A DNA stretch of 64,000 nucleotides, from NCBI GenBank assembly GCA_934120135.1, contig CAKOTK010000005.1, positions 1-64,000 on the forward strand, given 5' to 3'. Within the stretch, counting starts at the first letter, position 1. Each line of letters starts with the position of its first letter. Of the stretch, positions 1-8,440 are shown one piece after another. The DNA is from an uncultured Clostridia bacterium. Lineage in GTDB: Bacteria > Bacillota > Clostridia > TANB77 > CAG-508. The notes under the pieces were generated by a model. The model was not told the origin of the DNA and made no database searches. It was given only the letters and a program-made list of their open reading frames with translations. The translations under genes and the position numbers were made by a program.

Positions 1-134
1 ATCAAGCAGTTCACTATGACATAATCAAAAGTTAATTTCGAGATTTTTTTATGACATTTTCAAAAGTTATTGACATAGTTTTAAGCTAATTCTATTAAAT
101 TATATAATGATTTTTAATCTTCCGCATTTTTTCA

Positions 135-186
135 TAAAAAATACTTCCACTATGATAAATTTATTTTACCATAAGGAAGTATTTTA
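135..186. terminator. Long hairpin, possible terminator
   Basis: An 11-bp perfect stem (AAAATACTTCC with GGAAGTATTTT) encloses a second short TATG/CATA stem and ends in a T-rich stretch. It lies left of the first gene and could end a transcript coming from outside the window or the leftward transcript of the DGR-like gene. Nothing else in positions 1-230 looks coding; two copies of a 21-base direct repeat (ATGACATNNTCAAAAGTTANT) sit at 15-35 and 50-70. Confidence 0.5.
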
Positions 187-235
187 TGTTTGGAAAAAAC
201 TACATTTTTATTATCTCATAAACACTTTAGCGTTT

Positions 236-312
236 TTGATGCGCTAAAGTACGTGTTAAGCACATTAGTGCTAACATCATATTTATTCATTTTTTCTGGT
301 TCATTGAACCAG
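236..312 (-). repeat. Downstream element of DGR-like target, copy 1
   Basis: About 77 bases downstream of the pilin/FGE gene are nearly identical to 20479-20556 downstream of the second such gene. The part nearest the gene (296-312) is a perfect palindrome, CTGGTTC-ATT-GAACCAG, whose near edge is nine bases from the stop codon in both copies. A small hairpin just after the variable region is a known feature of DGR target loci, where it helps mutagenic homing. The remainder holds further small inverted repeats (GCGCTAAAGT..., AGCACATTAGTGCT). Confidence 0.7.
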
Positions 313-321
313 GGGTCAGGG

Positions 322-475
322 TTACTTAAAAAGTGAGAGCCTAAAACCAAGGCGGGTGCTGCTGGAAGTCGTAAGGTCGTAGCTACGGTAAGAAGCTGGA
401 TTGCCAGAGCCAATGCTGTAGCAACTGCCACCCCTATCAGCACAAGGACTGCCGGTAAGAGAGGTATATTCTAAT
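322..475 (-). other. Candidate DGR variable region VR1
   Basis: The terminal part of the gene, from about the EWTLEYTS codons to the stop, is strongly enriched in NNY codons (AGC, TAC, GGC, ACC, CTT) in a genome that otherwise prefers A or T at the third position. It can be aligned with VR2 at 20566-20740 through shared anchors (GGAAATG, AGGGGNGGC, TTTTAGG) while residues between the anchors differ. No template repeat or reverse transcriptase was found in the window, so the mutator would have to act from elsewhere in the genome, or be lost. Confidence 0.65.
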
Positions 476-1554
476 GTCCACTCCCATACATTTCCAGCTA
501 GGTCATATATATTCATTTTTTTATATGTTTCATTTGAACCGGTTAATATTACACCTGAGCTGGCATAATTTCCCCAACTTGAACTATCACTTCTTAATGC
601 ACTTTGTATTGTTGCTAAAGCTGTTCCTTTTGCTACTTCTTTTACTTCTATATGCTTTAATACTAAATCCCATTGTACTCCAAACATTAAACTACTTGTA
701 TAACTTTTTCCTGTTGATAATTGACTTGCTAATGTTTGTGATTGACTACATGTTACATAATTATATGGATATACTGGATTTTCTGCTGTTCCTGGTTTTG
801 ATAATGGTGCTACTGTTGCATCTCCTTTTGCTGTTCTATTTGTTTCTATTCCTGCCTCATATCTTCCTATCCAAAATCCTCCATTTTCATATACACTTTT
901 TAACATTTTTTGTTTTAATTCTGTATATTTTGCACTTGTTAATCCTGTTGTTGCATCTGAATAATGTGTGTCTGTAAACTTTGTTCCATTTCTGTAATAA
1001 TCTGTATATTTATGCAAGCAATATTCTATTTTATCATAATCTGTTGAACTTGATGGTTTTTGGTCTCCTGTTGTTGTTTCTGTATTATAACTACTATTTG
1101 CATACAAGCTTTTTGGCACTTCTATCCATACATATTCATTTCCTATTGAATCTTTTATTACTAATCCATTATCTAAGTTTGTTCCTTCTTCTTTTGTAAA
1201 TGTTTCATCTGGATAATATGGTGTTGTTTCATTTGCTACACTTGGCAAATCACTGGTTGGTGGATTGTCATCTCCACCAGTTGTACCTCCGCCTGTTGTT
1301 CCATTTACTTGATTGTTTATCCATTTATCTAAGTCATTTAATGCATTTAAATCACTTTCTTGTGCATTATTCATTCTGTTTTGGGCGTCTTTTGCTTTTT
1401 CTATTATTCCACTATTTCCAAATAGTGCATTTATACTTACTCCTGCTAATATTAAGAGTACTACAATAGTTACTACTAGTGCTATTAGAGTAATACCTGT
1501 TTGATTTGAGTAAGCATTTCTTTTTAATTTTTCATTTGTTTTAATCTTTTTCAA
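322..1554 (-). CDS. Pilin-like protein with C-terminal FGE/C-type-lectin-fold domain, probable DGR target
   Basis: 410 residues from a TTG start with a strong AGGAGG ribosome site just upstream. Residues about 18-45 are a prepilin-type segment (TGITLIALVVTI..., cleavage expected after Gly, but Ala instead of the usual Glu at mature position 5). A linker rich in Gly, Thr and Asp follows near 90-105, then an FGE-sulfatase-like domain with GFWIGRYEAG and DLAGNVWEWT. The last ~50 codons almost all end in C or T (NNY) and are markedly GC-richer than the rest, and the protein ends GFRLSLFK. This is the pattern expected where adenines of AAY codons in a template repeat have been randomised. A paralogue lies at 20566-21975. 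Secretion by a pilin/type II-like route and surface display are inferred; the ligand is unknown. Confidence 0.8.
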   Translation of the reverse strand: MKKIKTNEKLKRNAYSNQTGITLIALVVTIVVLLILAGVSINALFGNSGIIEKAKDAQNRMNNAQESDLNALNDLDKWINNQVNGTTGGGTTGGDDNPPTSDLPSVANETTPYYPDETFTKEEGTNLDNGLVIKDSIGNEYVWIEVPKSLYANSSYNTETTTGDQKPSSSTDYDKIEYCLHKYTDYYRNGTKFTDTHYSDATTGLTSAKYTELKQKMLKSVYENGGFWIGRYEAGIETNRTAKGDATVAPLSKPGTAENPVYPYNYVTCSQSQTLASQLSTGKSYTSSLMFGVQWDLVLKHIEVKEVAKGTALATIQSALRSDSSSWGNYASSGVILTGSNETYKKMNIYDLAGNVWEWTLEYTSLTGSPCADRGGSCYSIGSGNPASYRSYDLTTSSSTRLGFRLSLFK

Positions 1555-1640
1555 TCTCTTTCTCCTCCTACTTCTTCTGTATTTTAGTTCTTTTTCTATT
1601 CCGTATTTTTAATATGTACATTTTTTTATTTTTTATGCAA

Positions 1641-1723
1641 AAAATAAAGTAAGATACTTGTACTATCTTACTTAAGAATACCATAACATTTTTTTATTTT
1701 CAATACTTTTCTTTAATTTTTAA
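1641..1723 (-). repeat. Upstream repeat of DGR-like cassette, copy 1 (promoter region)
   Basis: About 80 bases upstream of the first pilin/FGE gene match 22211-22293 upstream of the second. In gene orientation the shared block carries TTGAAA followed after 17-18 bases by a TATTCT/TATCCT-like -10, so it probably holds the promoter. In this copy a hairpin (GTAAGATA with TATCTTAC) follows; in the second copy that hairpin is degraded. Confidence 0.55.
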
Positions 1724-1734
1724 CGATTCTTCTA

Positions 1735-2787
1735 TTAAAAATCATTATCTAATAACAAATTATCTAGCAATTTTGAATATGGTATTCCACATTCTTCCCA
1801 TAGTTTTGGATACATACTAATTTGAGTAAATCCAGGTAAAGTATTTATTTCATTTATACATACTTTATTGTCTCTTTTTTTGATAAAGAAATCTACTCTT
1901 GCTAATCCTTTTCCATCAACTGCTTTAAAGGCTTTTATTGCTAATTTTTTAATTTCTTCTTGTTTTTCTTTTTCAATTTCTGCAGGAATAACTACTCTAG
2001 ATTGTGCATTATTATATTTTGCATCAAATGTATAAAAATCTTCTGCTGGTAAAATTTCTCCTACACAAGTAGCTTTTACGTCTGTGTTTCCAAGCACAGC
2101 ACATTCAACTTCTCTTCCTATTATTTCTTCTTCAATTAAAATTTTAGTATCATATTTACTTGCATACTCAATAGCTTGTTTTAATTCTTCTACATTTTCT
2201 GCCTTATTTATTCCAACTGATGAACCTGAATTAGATGGCTTAACAAAAACTGGTAAGCCTAATTTATTCTCTATTTTTTCGCAGATTTGATCTAAATCTA
2301 ATATTTCCTCATCAAAGTTCTTATGAACATATGTATATTTTCCCTTTTCTGCTTTTACATAAACATAGTTTGCTTGAGGTATTTCTGCTTTGTCAAATAC
2401 TATTTTTGCGTATACTTTATCCATACAAATACTTGAGCTAAGTACCTTGCAACCTACATACTTAATTTTTAATAATTCTAATAAACCTTGGATTGTTCCA
2501 TCTTCTCCGTATAAACCATGTAATACAGGAAATGCTATATCTAAACTTTTTAAATATTCAAATTCATTTTCTATTTTCTCTAATTCTGTTATCTCATCTC
2601 CCACATGTAATGGAACAATGTCTTGTACTGGCTTTGTATATTTATACCATTCTCCGCTTCTACTAATATATATTGGTAGAATTTCATATTTTTGTTTATC
2701 CAAATTAGAAATTATTGAAGTTCCCGAAGATATAGAAACCTCATGTTCTGTAGACATTCCGCCAAATATAACACCTATTCTTTTCAT
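1735..2787 (-). CDS. ddl: D-alanine--D-alanine ligase
   Basis: 350 residues, normal for the family. Joins two D-Ala using ATP to make the dipeptide that ends the peptidoglycan stem peptide; cytoplasmic ATP-grasp enzyme. Visible motifs: GGMSTEHEVS near the N-terminus, HGLYGEDGTIQG near residue 90, the ATP-binding loop KPSNSGSSVGI near 183 and the metal-binding NEINTLPGFT near 313. The omega-loop segment EDFYTFDAKY has the aromatic residue expected of D-Ala-D-Ala ligases rather than D-Ala-D-Lac ligases. The start lies 18 bases after the murF stop, so murF-ddl form an operon feeding the same pathway step. Confidence 0.95.
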   Translation of the reverse strand: MKRIGVIFGGMSTEHEVSISSGTSIISNLDKQKYEILPIYISRSGEWYKYTKPVQDIVPLHVGDEITELEKIENEFEYLKSLDIAFPVLHGLYGEDGTIQGLLELLKIKYVGCKVLSSSICMDKVYAKIVFDKAEIPQANYVYVKAEKGKYTYVHKNFDEEILDLDQICEKIENKLGLPVFVKPSNSGSSVGINKAENVEELKQAIEYASKYDTKILIEEEIIGREVECAVLGNTDVKATCVGEILPAEDFYTFDAKYNNAQSRVVIPAEIEKEKQEEIKKLAIKAFKAVDGKGLARVDFFIKKRDNKVCINEINTLPGFTQISMYPKLWEECGIPYSKLLDNLLLDNDF

Positions 2788-2805
2788 AGACTCATTCCTT
2801 TCATT

Positions 2806-4185
2806 TTAGCAAATAGCTTCACAAATTTCTGTAAATTTCATATAGTTTGATGCTTTTATCAACACAACATCCTCTTTTTGTAATGTTTTATTTAATAAAT
2901 TTATTGCTTCTTCATTTGAATTACAATGATATGTATTTTCCACTCCATTTTCTTTAGCTTTATTTATTAAATTTTTTACCTCTGTTCCTACACAAATAAG
3001 AATATCAATATTATCTTTTGCAACAACTTCTCCAATTTTTTCATGTATTTCCTTGCTATATTCTCCTAGTTCTCCCATATCTCCTAATACAGCTATCTTT
3101 CTTGGATTAGGTAATTTACTCATATAATCTAAAGCTGCTTTCATTGAATCATAATTTGCATTATAGCAGTCATTTATAACCATAGCGCCACATTTTGCTT
3201 GTTTTATTTCCATTCTTTTTTTAGTAAGTTCAAAATTTTCTATTCCTTTTAATGCTTTTTCAATTGGAATTTCAAATACTTTCGCAACACTTAAAGCACA
3301 TAAACTATTTGATACAAAGTGTTCTCCCCCAACTGGAATATGTACATTATATGTTTTAGAATCTATAACTGCTTCGCAGTCTGTTCCATTTTCATGGAAT
3401 ATTGCATTTTTTCCTATAATCATACTTCCTTCTTGTGTTCCATATGTAATAACATTATATTTATCTTTTTCTTTTTCATACCACGCATTTAATAAATCAT
3501 TATCATAATTTATTATTACTGTTCCATTTTTATTTAGTCCCTCAAGTATTTCAAGTTTCGCTTTTAATATATTTTCCCTCGAGCCTAAAAGTCCAATATG
3601 TGCTGTTCCTATGTTTGTAATAATTGCAACATCTGGTTTTGCAATTCTAGAAAGTAAACTTATTTCTCCAAATGAGTTCATTCCCATTTCAAGTACCATT
3701 ATTTCTTCATCTTTTAAACTAAGTAATGTAAGTGGCATACCTATTTCATTGTTATAATTTCCTTGCGTTTTTAGCACTTTATATTTTTGTGAAAGTACAC
3801 TTGCTACCATATCTTTTGTGCTTGTTTTTCCTACACTTCCAGTAATTGCAACTACTGGAATATTGCACATACTTCTTTTATATGCTGCTAATTCTTGTAG
3901 ACATTTTACTGTGTTTTCTACTAAAACTATTGTTGCTTCTGGGTATTTTTTTAATACTTCATTTGAAACTTCCACCCCCTGTAAAATACATGCTATAGCA
4001 CCTTTTTCTAATGCTTGTTCATATAGGTTACTGCCGTTAAAATTTTCACCTTGAATTCCCAAATAAATTTCACCCTTATTTAGAATTCTTGTATCTTTGC
4101 ATAATTTATCAAAAACTAAATCTTCATCACCTTGAATTAATTTTCCATTACATTTTTCTATTATATCTTTAATTATTATTTCCAT
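2806..4185 (-). CDS. murF: UDP-N-acetylmuramoyl-tripeptide--D-alanyl-D-alanine ligase
   Basis: 459 residues. Adds D-Ala-D-Ala to the UDP-MurNAc-tripeptide, the last cytoplasmic step of stem-peptide assembly. The Mur ligase pattern is complete: an N-terminal substrate domain, the ATP-binding loop ITGSVGKTSTK near residue 110, MGMNSFGEIS, the NIGTAHIGLLGS segment, DCYNANYDSM in the central domain and VLGDMGELG in the C-terminal domain. First gene of a murF-ddl pair; the ddl gene that makes its substrate follows directly. Confidence 0.95.
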   Translation of the reverse strand: MEIIIKDIIEKCNGKLIQGDEDLVFDKLCKDTRILNKGEIYLGIQGENFNGSNLYEQALEKGAIACILQGVEVSNEVLKKYPEATIVLVENTVKCLQELAAYKRSMCNIPVVAITGSVGKTSTKDMVASVLSQKYKVLKTQGNYNNEIGMPLTLLSLKDEEIMVLEMGMNSFGEISLLSRIAKPDVAIITNIGTAHIGLLGSRENILKAKLEILEGLNKNGTVIINYDNDLLNAWYEKEKDKYNVITYGTQEGSMIIGKNAIFHENGTDCEAVIDSKTYNVHIPVGGEHFVSNSLCALSVAKVFEIPIEKALKGIENFELTKKRMEIKQAKCGAMVINDCYNANYDSMKAALDYMSKLPNPRKIAVLGDMGELGEYSKEIHEKIGEVVAKDNIDILICVGTEVKNLINKAKENGVENTYHCNSNEEAINLLNKTLQKEDVVLIKASNYMKFTEICEAIC

Positions 4186-4343
4186 ATTTCTACCTTCTTC
4201 TTTTTTTATTTATTATATTCCAATATATATAATTTTTGCAATAAATTTATACGAAAAAATCAAGGCGAAAATAATTTACTAAAATGTTGTTTTATGTTAT
4301 ACTTTCAACTATATTAAAGTAAATTAATTAATCGGAGTAACTA

Positions 4344-5519
4344 ATGAATAATTATAAAGTTTTATTTAGTCTTAGAATATTAAAAAATATATTGAATACC
4401 TTTGTAGATAGTTTTTTGGTTTTATATTTTTTAGATATTTCGGATAGAAATATAGTTCCTCTAGGAATATACAAATTAGTTGCAGTAATTGCTATATACA
4501 GCGTAATATTCCTAACACGAAATCTTGCTAAATCTAAAAACAGAGCCAACTTAATGAGAATTGGTATTGTATTAGATTTTGTATATTTTTTAACTATTAT
4601 ATTGCTGAAAGACAATGTTGTTAATTATATATATTTAGTTGGGTTATTATATGGATTAGAAGAAGGATTTTACTATTCTGTATATAATATTCTTGAATCA
4701 GATGGAATTACAAATGAAGAAAGAGCGAAATTCGCTGGTTCATATACAGCATTAGAATCTATTTTATCTATTATATTTCCACTTATATTTGGAAGTTTAA
4801 TATCTACCACAGGATTTTTAAAAAGTTTAATGGTTGTTTTTTTAATAGTAATTGTACGAATTATATTATCGTTTATATTTAAAGATACTAATATTCCTAA
4901 GAGCAACAAAACTAATATGAAAAAATACTCTGAATTAACCAATGAAGATAAAAGATTTAAACAAATATATAAAGTAAAATTTTTAGATGGTCTTGTATAT
5001 TCAGATGCAGCATTTTCATATATAGTAACAATATATATAATAAAGGTATTCTCTGATAGTTTTAGTCTAGGAGTATTTACATCAATATTTAGTGTAATTA
5101 CTTTTATTATTGGAGTTTTATTTGCAAAATTCATAAATAAAAAATACTATGTTTCTGCAATAAAGGTATCTATGATATTTACAATATTATCATTATCCTT
5201 AATGATTCTTAATTGTAATCCAGTAACAATAATATTGTTTAATTTATTTCAGACAATATCTAAAAAATTAAAAAATTTAATAATTGGTAATACTCAGGCT
5301 AATCTAAGTAATCATAATAAAATTGCAAAAGAATATAAAACAGAATATTGGTTAGCTAATGAAAGTTCCCTTGTAATAGGAAGAGTATTAAGTAGTAGCT
5401 TATTTATATTATTAGCATATATTAATACAACAATAATGATAGTCTTATATGCATCATTTTTATTATGGTTTACCATAGATGCTATAAAGTTACAGAAAAT
5501 TGTATTGGAGGAAAATTAA
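4344..5519 (+). CDS. MFS-type membrane transporter, substrate unknown
   Basis: 391 residues, mostly hydrophobic, with about 12 predicted membrane segments and a charged central loop near residues 185-210 (NKTNMKKYSELTNEDKRFKQ) that separates two six-helix halves, as in major facilitator permeases such as the YqgE-type group. The ATG follows CGGAG. A -10 like TATATT lies about 45 bases upstream. The HAD phosphatase gene starts right after its stop, so the two are probably co-transcribed. No substrate-defining motif was recognised. Confidence 0.75.
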   Translation: MNNYKVLFSLRILKNILNTFVDSFLVLYFLDISDRNIVPLGIYKLVAVIAIYSVIFLTRNLAKSKNRANLMRIGIVLDFVYFLTIILLKDNVVNYIYLVGLLYGLEEGFYYSVYNILESDGITNEERAKFAGSYTALESILSIIFPLIFGSLISTTGFLKSLMVVFLIVIVRIILSFIFKDTNIPKSNKTNMKKYSELTNEDKRFKQIYKVKFLDGLVYSDAAFSYIVTIYIIKVFSDSFSLGVFTSIFSVITFIIGVLFAKFINKKYYVSAIKVSMIFTILSLSLMILNCNPVTIILFNLFQTISKKLKNLIIGNTQANLSNHNKIAKEYKTEYWLANESSLVIGRVLSSSLFILLAYINTTIMIVLYASFLLWFTIDAIKLQKIVLEEN

Positions 5520-5520
5520 A

Positions 5521-6096
5521 ATGAATATAGGAATAGATATAGATGGAGTTTTGATAGATGATGATACATATAGGTTAGACACTATAACAAAATATTGTTA
5601 TGAAAATAATTTGCCTGATTTGGACAAGCCATATAATTATGAAAGTAAATGCACTTGGTCTGAGGAAATTAAAGAAGACTATAGACAAAAATATTATTTT
5701 GAATATGTAAAAAATATTCCCGCAAGGGCTTTTGCGTCAGAAATAATTAAAAAATTGCATGATGAAGGTAATAAAATAATAATTATAACTGGAAGATATA
5801 AAACACAAGAAGATTCTAGTATTGGTGAACAAATGAGAAAAGATACTGTTGATTGGTTAAACAAAAATGATATTATTTATGATGAAATTTGTTATGCACA
5901 CTGTCCTAAAACTAAAGAAATAAAAGAAAAAAATATTGATATAATGATAGATGACAGTCCAGCGATATTACCTGAAATAGTCAAAATTACAAAAGTATTA
6001 TGTTTTGATAATAGATACAATAGAGATTTAATATATAACAATATGACCAGAGTATTTAGCTGGTATGATATTTATAGAAAAATTAAACAAGTATAG
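5521..6096 (+). CDS. HAD-superfamily phosphatase, 5'-nucleotidase-like
   Basis: 191 residues. The ATG at 5521 follows GGAGG and lies one base past the stop of the transporter; an upstream in-frame start would overlap that gene. HAD motifs are in order: DIDGVLIDDD at the N-terminus (nucleophile and acid-base Asp), IITGRY near residue 92 (motif II-like Thr), and IDDSPAIL near 144 (motif IV Asp pair). The family includes deoxyribonucleotidases and related small-molecule phosphatases. The substrate is not shown by the sequence. Confidence 0.75.
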   Translation: MNIGIDIDGVLIDDDTYRLDTITKYCYENNLPDLDKPYNYESKCTWSEEIKEDYRQKYYFEYVKNIPARAFASEIIKKLHDEGNKIIIITGRYKTQEDSSIGEQMRKDTVDWLNKNDIIYDEICYAHCPKTKEIKEKNIDIMIDDSPAILPEIVKITKVLCFDNRYNRDLIYNNMTRVFSWYDIYRKIKQV

Positions 6097-6122
6097 CCTA
6101 AAAACTATACTTGTTTGATTTT
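6085..6122 (+). terminator. Rho-independent terminator after the HAD gene
   Basis: AAACAAGTATAG pairs with CTATACTTGTTT around a short loop and is followed by T residues; the left arm overlaps the last codons. Confidence 0.75.
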
Positions 6123-6129
6123 TTGCAAA

Positions 6130-6297
6130 TTACTGAGCTGTTCTATTAGCAATTTCTATTGCTTTTGTAACAATGTTACCACAAGTTTTTGATGGTACGT
6201 TTTCCCATCCTCCATCTTGTTTTACTTGTTCATAAACTCCAAGCTCTTTTGCAATTTCTTCTCTTAATTTATCAGAAATAAGTCCTTTGTTTGCCAC
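6130..6297 (-). CDS. Small acid-soluble spore protein, alpha/beta type
   Basis: 55 residues from a GTG start with AGGAGG about ten bases upstream. The protein starts MANKGLISDKLREEIAKE and contains the clostridial SASP patterns LREEIAKELGV and CGNIVTKAIEIANR. SASPs coat DNA in the dormant spore and protect it from damage; they are degraded at germination. It is shorter in its N-terminal part than classical SspA. Neighbouring ypeB-sleB are also spore genes, although separately transcribed. Assignment rests on pattern recognition only. Confidence 0.8.
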   Translation of the reverse strand: MANKGLISDKLREEIAKELGVYEQVKQDGGWENVPSKTCGNIVTKAIEIANRTAQ

Positions 6298-6320
6298 TTC
6301 GAATTTACCTCCTGACAGAT

Positions 6321-6389
6321 TTAATTTTGTGAAAAATATTTTGTTCTTACTTGATTAACAGGGAGAGTTTTAAATTCTTTATTACTCAT
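6321..6389 (-). CDS. Possible 22-residue peptide, uncertain
   Basis: An open frame MSNKEFKTLPVNQVRTKYFSQN lies between the ypeB stop and the spore-protein gene. The composition is protein-like, but no good ribosome site precedes the ATG. It may be part of the 5' leader of the SASP transcript. Not recognised. Confidence 0.2.
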   Translation of the reverse strand: MSNKEFKTLPVNQVRTKYFSQN

Positions 6390-6453
6390 TTATTTTCACA
6401 TTATTATTATTAGCAATTTATTAAAAAATATTTTTAATATTTTTTCCAGTGTA

Positions 6454-7833
6454 TTAATGTGTTAATGTTCCATTTGGAGTATTTGTTATTACTAAAATAT
6501 CTTGTTCTTCTCCTGTTTTAGCATTTATATATACTAAGAAATCAGTATCTTCAACTTTTCCTTTAAACTCCCAACATAATACTTCAGTTTTCCACTCAGT
6601 TGGAATTATTGCCAAATTTTCACTTAAAATTTCTATTTTTGAATTTAAATCTTTTTTAGCTTGTTCTTTTGTTATTTTTACATCTGATATATTTCTTTTT
6701 TCGTGACTATTTAAATATCCTGTTGTTTCAATTCCCATTATTTCTCCATTATCTAGAGCAACCTTTAATTTAATTAAATCCGGATATACAGTCACTCCAT
6801 CTTGTTCATATGCATAATTTATTGTTACAATTCCATCTTGTTTTAAATAGTAGGTTTCTTTCATATCATCAAATCCACGAGATTTTAAAAAATCCTTTCC
6901 TATTTCGTCTGCTCTTTCTTGTGTTACACTTTCTGCCTGAATATCTCTGTTGTAATTCATAAATACTACGTGCCCACCTTTTTCAGAAATAGATATTACC
7001 ATATTTGAATTGGTTTCTCCATTTACTTTTACACTAAAATCAAATGTTGGCATATTAGTATTTTCAGATTTTCCTGTTGAAGTTATTTCTTGAACTTTGT
7101 CCTCTCCAATAAATTTTTTAGCAATTTCTTGTGCTTTTTGTTCATCTATATTATCACCTGTTAGTCCTCTCTTTTCTTTGCTAGTTATGTGTTCTGAAAA
7201 TGCTCCATCATAAATTAAACCTGAATATTCGTGGAAGTTTTGCTCCATATTACTAAAGCTACTTTTTGAAATATTGCTAACCTCTTGTGCAAAAGCAACA
7301 CTTCCTTTTTTAGTTAATTCTCCCCAACTAATTCTTCCACTTCCTATATCTGCTGATAATTGGTCTAAAGTATTTTTTAATTCTACACTATAATTATGCA
7401 ATTCTTTTAAATTATCTAAATCTTCTTGTGTTAATTTTTCATTTTTTATATTTTTTCTAGATAATGAAAAACTATAATCACTCACTTGGTTTAAAAATTT
7501 TGCAGTATTTTCAAGCTCTACAGATTCTATTGGCAACCTTGATAAATATACTTGTGCTAAATTCGCTTCTTTCCATACATTTGTTAATGTTTCTGCTCCA
7601 TGTTCTGATGTACTTGATATAAGCGATTTTGCCAAATATGTTTCTACATCTTGTACATAATTTACTAATTCATAAAAAGCCATATTATATTGGTTTTCTG
7701 AAGCTTGTCTATAATCTACTTGTTTTTTATAAATCCATATTCCCATTGCTATTATTATAGCAAATAAAACTACTACAACACTAAGCATGTGCCTATCTTT
7801 TAATCTGTTTTTCCAATCTACTAATTTATTCAT
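6454..7833 (-). CDS. ypeB: Spore germination protein YpeB
   Basis: 459 residues, typical length. One membrane anchor near residues 17-34, an extracytoplasmic helical region to about 200, then PepSY-like repeats toward the C-terminus (e.g. TQERADEIGKDFLKSRG and TKEQAKKDLNSK). YpeB is needed for localisation and stability of the cortex-lytic enzyme SleB in the spore. It begins 17 bases after the sleB stop, the same order as in Bacillus. Confidence 0.9.
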   Translation of the reverse strand: MNKLVDWKNRLKDRHMLSVVVVLFAIIIAMGIWIYKKQVDYRQASENQYNMAFYELVNYVQDVETYLAKSLISSTSEHGAETLTNVWKEANLAQVYLSRLPIESVELENTAKFLNQVSDYSFSLSRKNIKNEKLTQEDLDNLKELHNYSVELKNTLDQLSADIGSGRISWGELTKKGSVAFAQEVSNISKSSFSNMEQNFHEYSGLIYDGAFSEHITSKEKRGLTGDNIDEQKAQEIAKKFIGEDKVQEITSTGKSENTNMPTFDFSVKVNGETNSNMVISISEKGGHVVFMNYNRDIQAESVTQERADEIGKDFLKSRGFDDMKETYYLKQDGIVTINYAYEQDGVTVYPDLIKLKVALDNGEIMGIETTGYLNSHEKRNISDVKITKEQAKKDLNSKIEILSENLAIIPTEWKTEVLCWEFKGKVEDTDFLVYINAKTGEEQDILVITNTPNGTLTH

Positions 7834-7850
7834 TTTTTTCTCTTCCTTTC

Positions 7851-8315
7851 TTATTTACAAAATCTATGTTTTCCAATAGTTTTTATAAGAGGTCTTGACC
7901 AAATCCACTTGTTTGTTGCAGTGGCAGGATTAAAATAATATACAGCACCATCAGTTGGGTCCCATCCATTCATTGCATCTCTTGCTGCTTTCATTACAGT
8001 TGTTTCATCTTCCATAGCTTGATTTATTTGCCCGTCAGACACTGCAGTAAAAGCACCAGACTGATAAATTACTCCTGCAATAGTGTTTGGAAATCTCGAA
8101 TCTTTTACTCTGTTTAATATAACTGCTCCAATTGCCACTTGTCCTTCATAAGGTTCTCCCCTTGCTTCCCCATTTATTGCTCTTGCAAGAAGTTGGATGT
8201 CTGAACTGCTACCACCACTTGCTGCTTGCACTTCTTCCTTTGGTAACATATTTATTATATAAATAATAAGAAATACTAAAGCTATAAAAATGCTAAAAAT
8301 CAATTTTCTTCTCAT
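7851..8315 (-). CDS. sleB: Spore cortex-lytic enzyme SleB (cell-wall hydrolase domain)
   Basis: 154 residues. A signal/anchor segment (residues 5-24) is followed directly by the SleB/CwlJ hydrolase domain: ARAINGEARGEPYEGQVAIG with Glu50 the likely catalytic residue, then ILNRVKDSRFPNTIAGVIYQ and FTAVSDGQIN. It degrades cortex peptidoglycan containing muramic lactam during germination. The peptidoglycan-binding domain found in Bacillus SleB is absent, so this is the short form. First gene of sleB-ypeB. Confidence 0.9.
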   Translation of the reverse strand: MRRKLIFSIFIALVFLIIYIINMLPKEEVQAASGGSSSDIQLLARAINGEARGEPYEGQVAIGAVILNRVKDSRFPNTIAGVIYQSGAFTAVSDGQINQAMEDETTVMKAARDAMNGWDPTDGAVYYFNPATATNKWIWSRPLIKTIGKHRFCK

Positions 8316-8378
8316 ACTAAACTCCTAAATTTTTGTTATTGGTATTTTGCACATTTTTTTGTAAAATTATTCATTTTA

Positions 8379-8407
8379 TTGTGATTTTGAATAATGTATG
8401 ATACAAT
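8379..8407 (+). promoter_or_regulatory. Sigma-A-like promoter of the glycosyltransferase gene
   Basis: TTGTGA, 17 bases, TACAAT, then a ribosome site AAGGAG before the ATG at 8441. Confidence 0.5.
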
Positions 8408-8440
8408 TGGTTCAAATAAATACAAGGAGAAATAAATTTT

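Noticed and set aside
216..443. 75-codon minus-strand ORF overlapping the end of the first DGR-like gene
   Set aside because: It is the variable region read in another frame; no start signal.
474..1504. Several + strand ORFs of 60-170 codons opposite the first DGR-like gene
   Set aside because: Leu/His/Phe-rich low-complexity translations, antisense to a gene with clear domains; shadows of its codon use.
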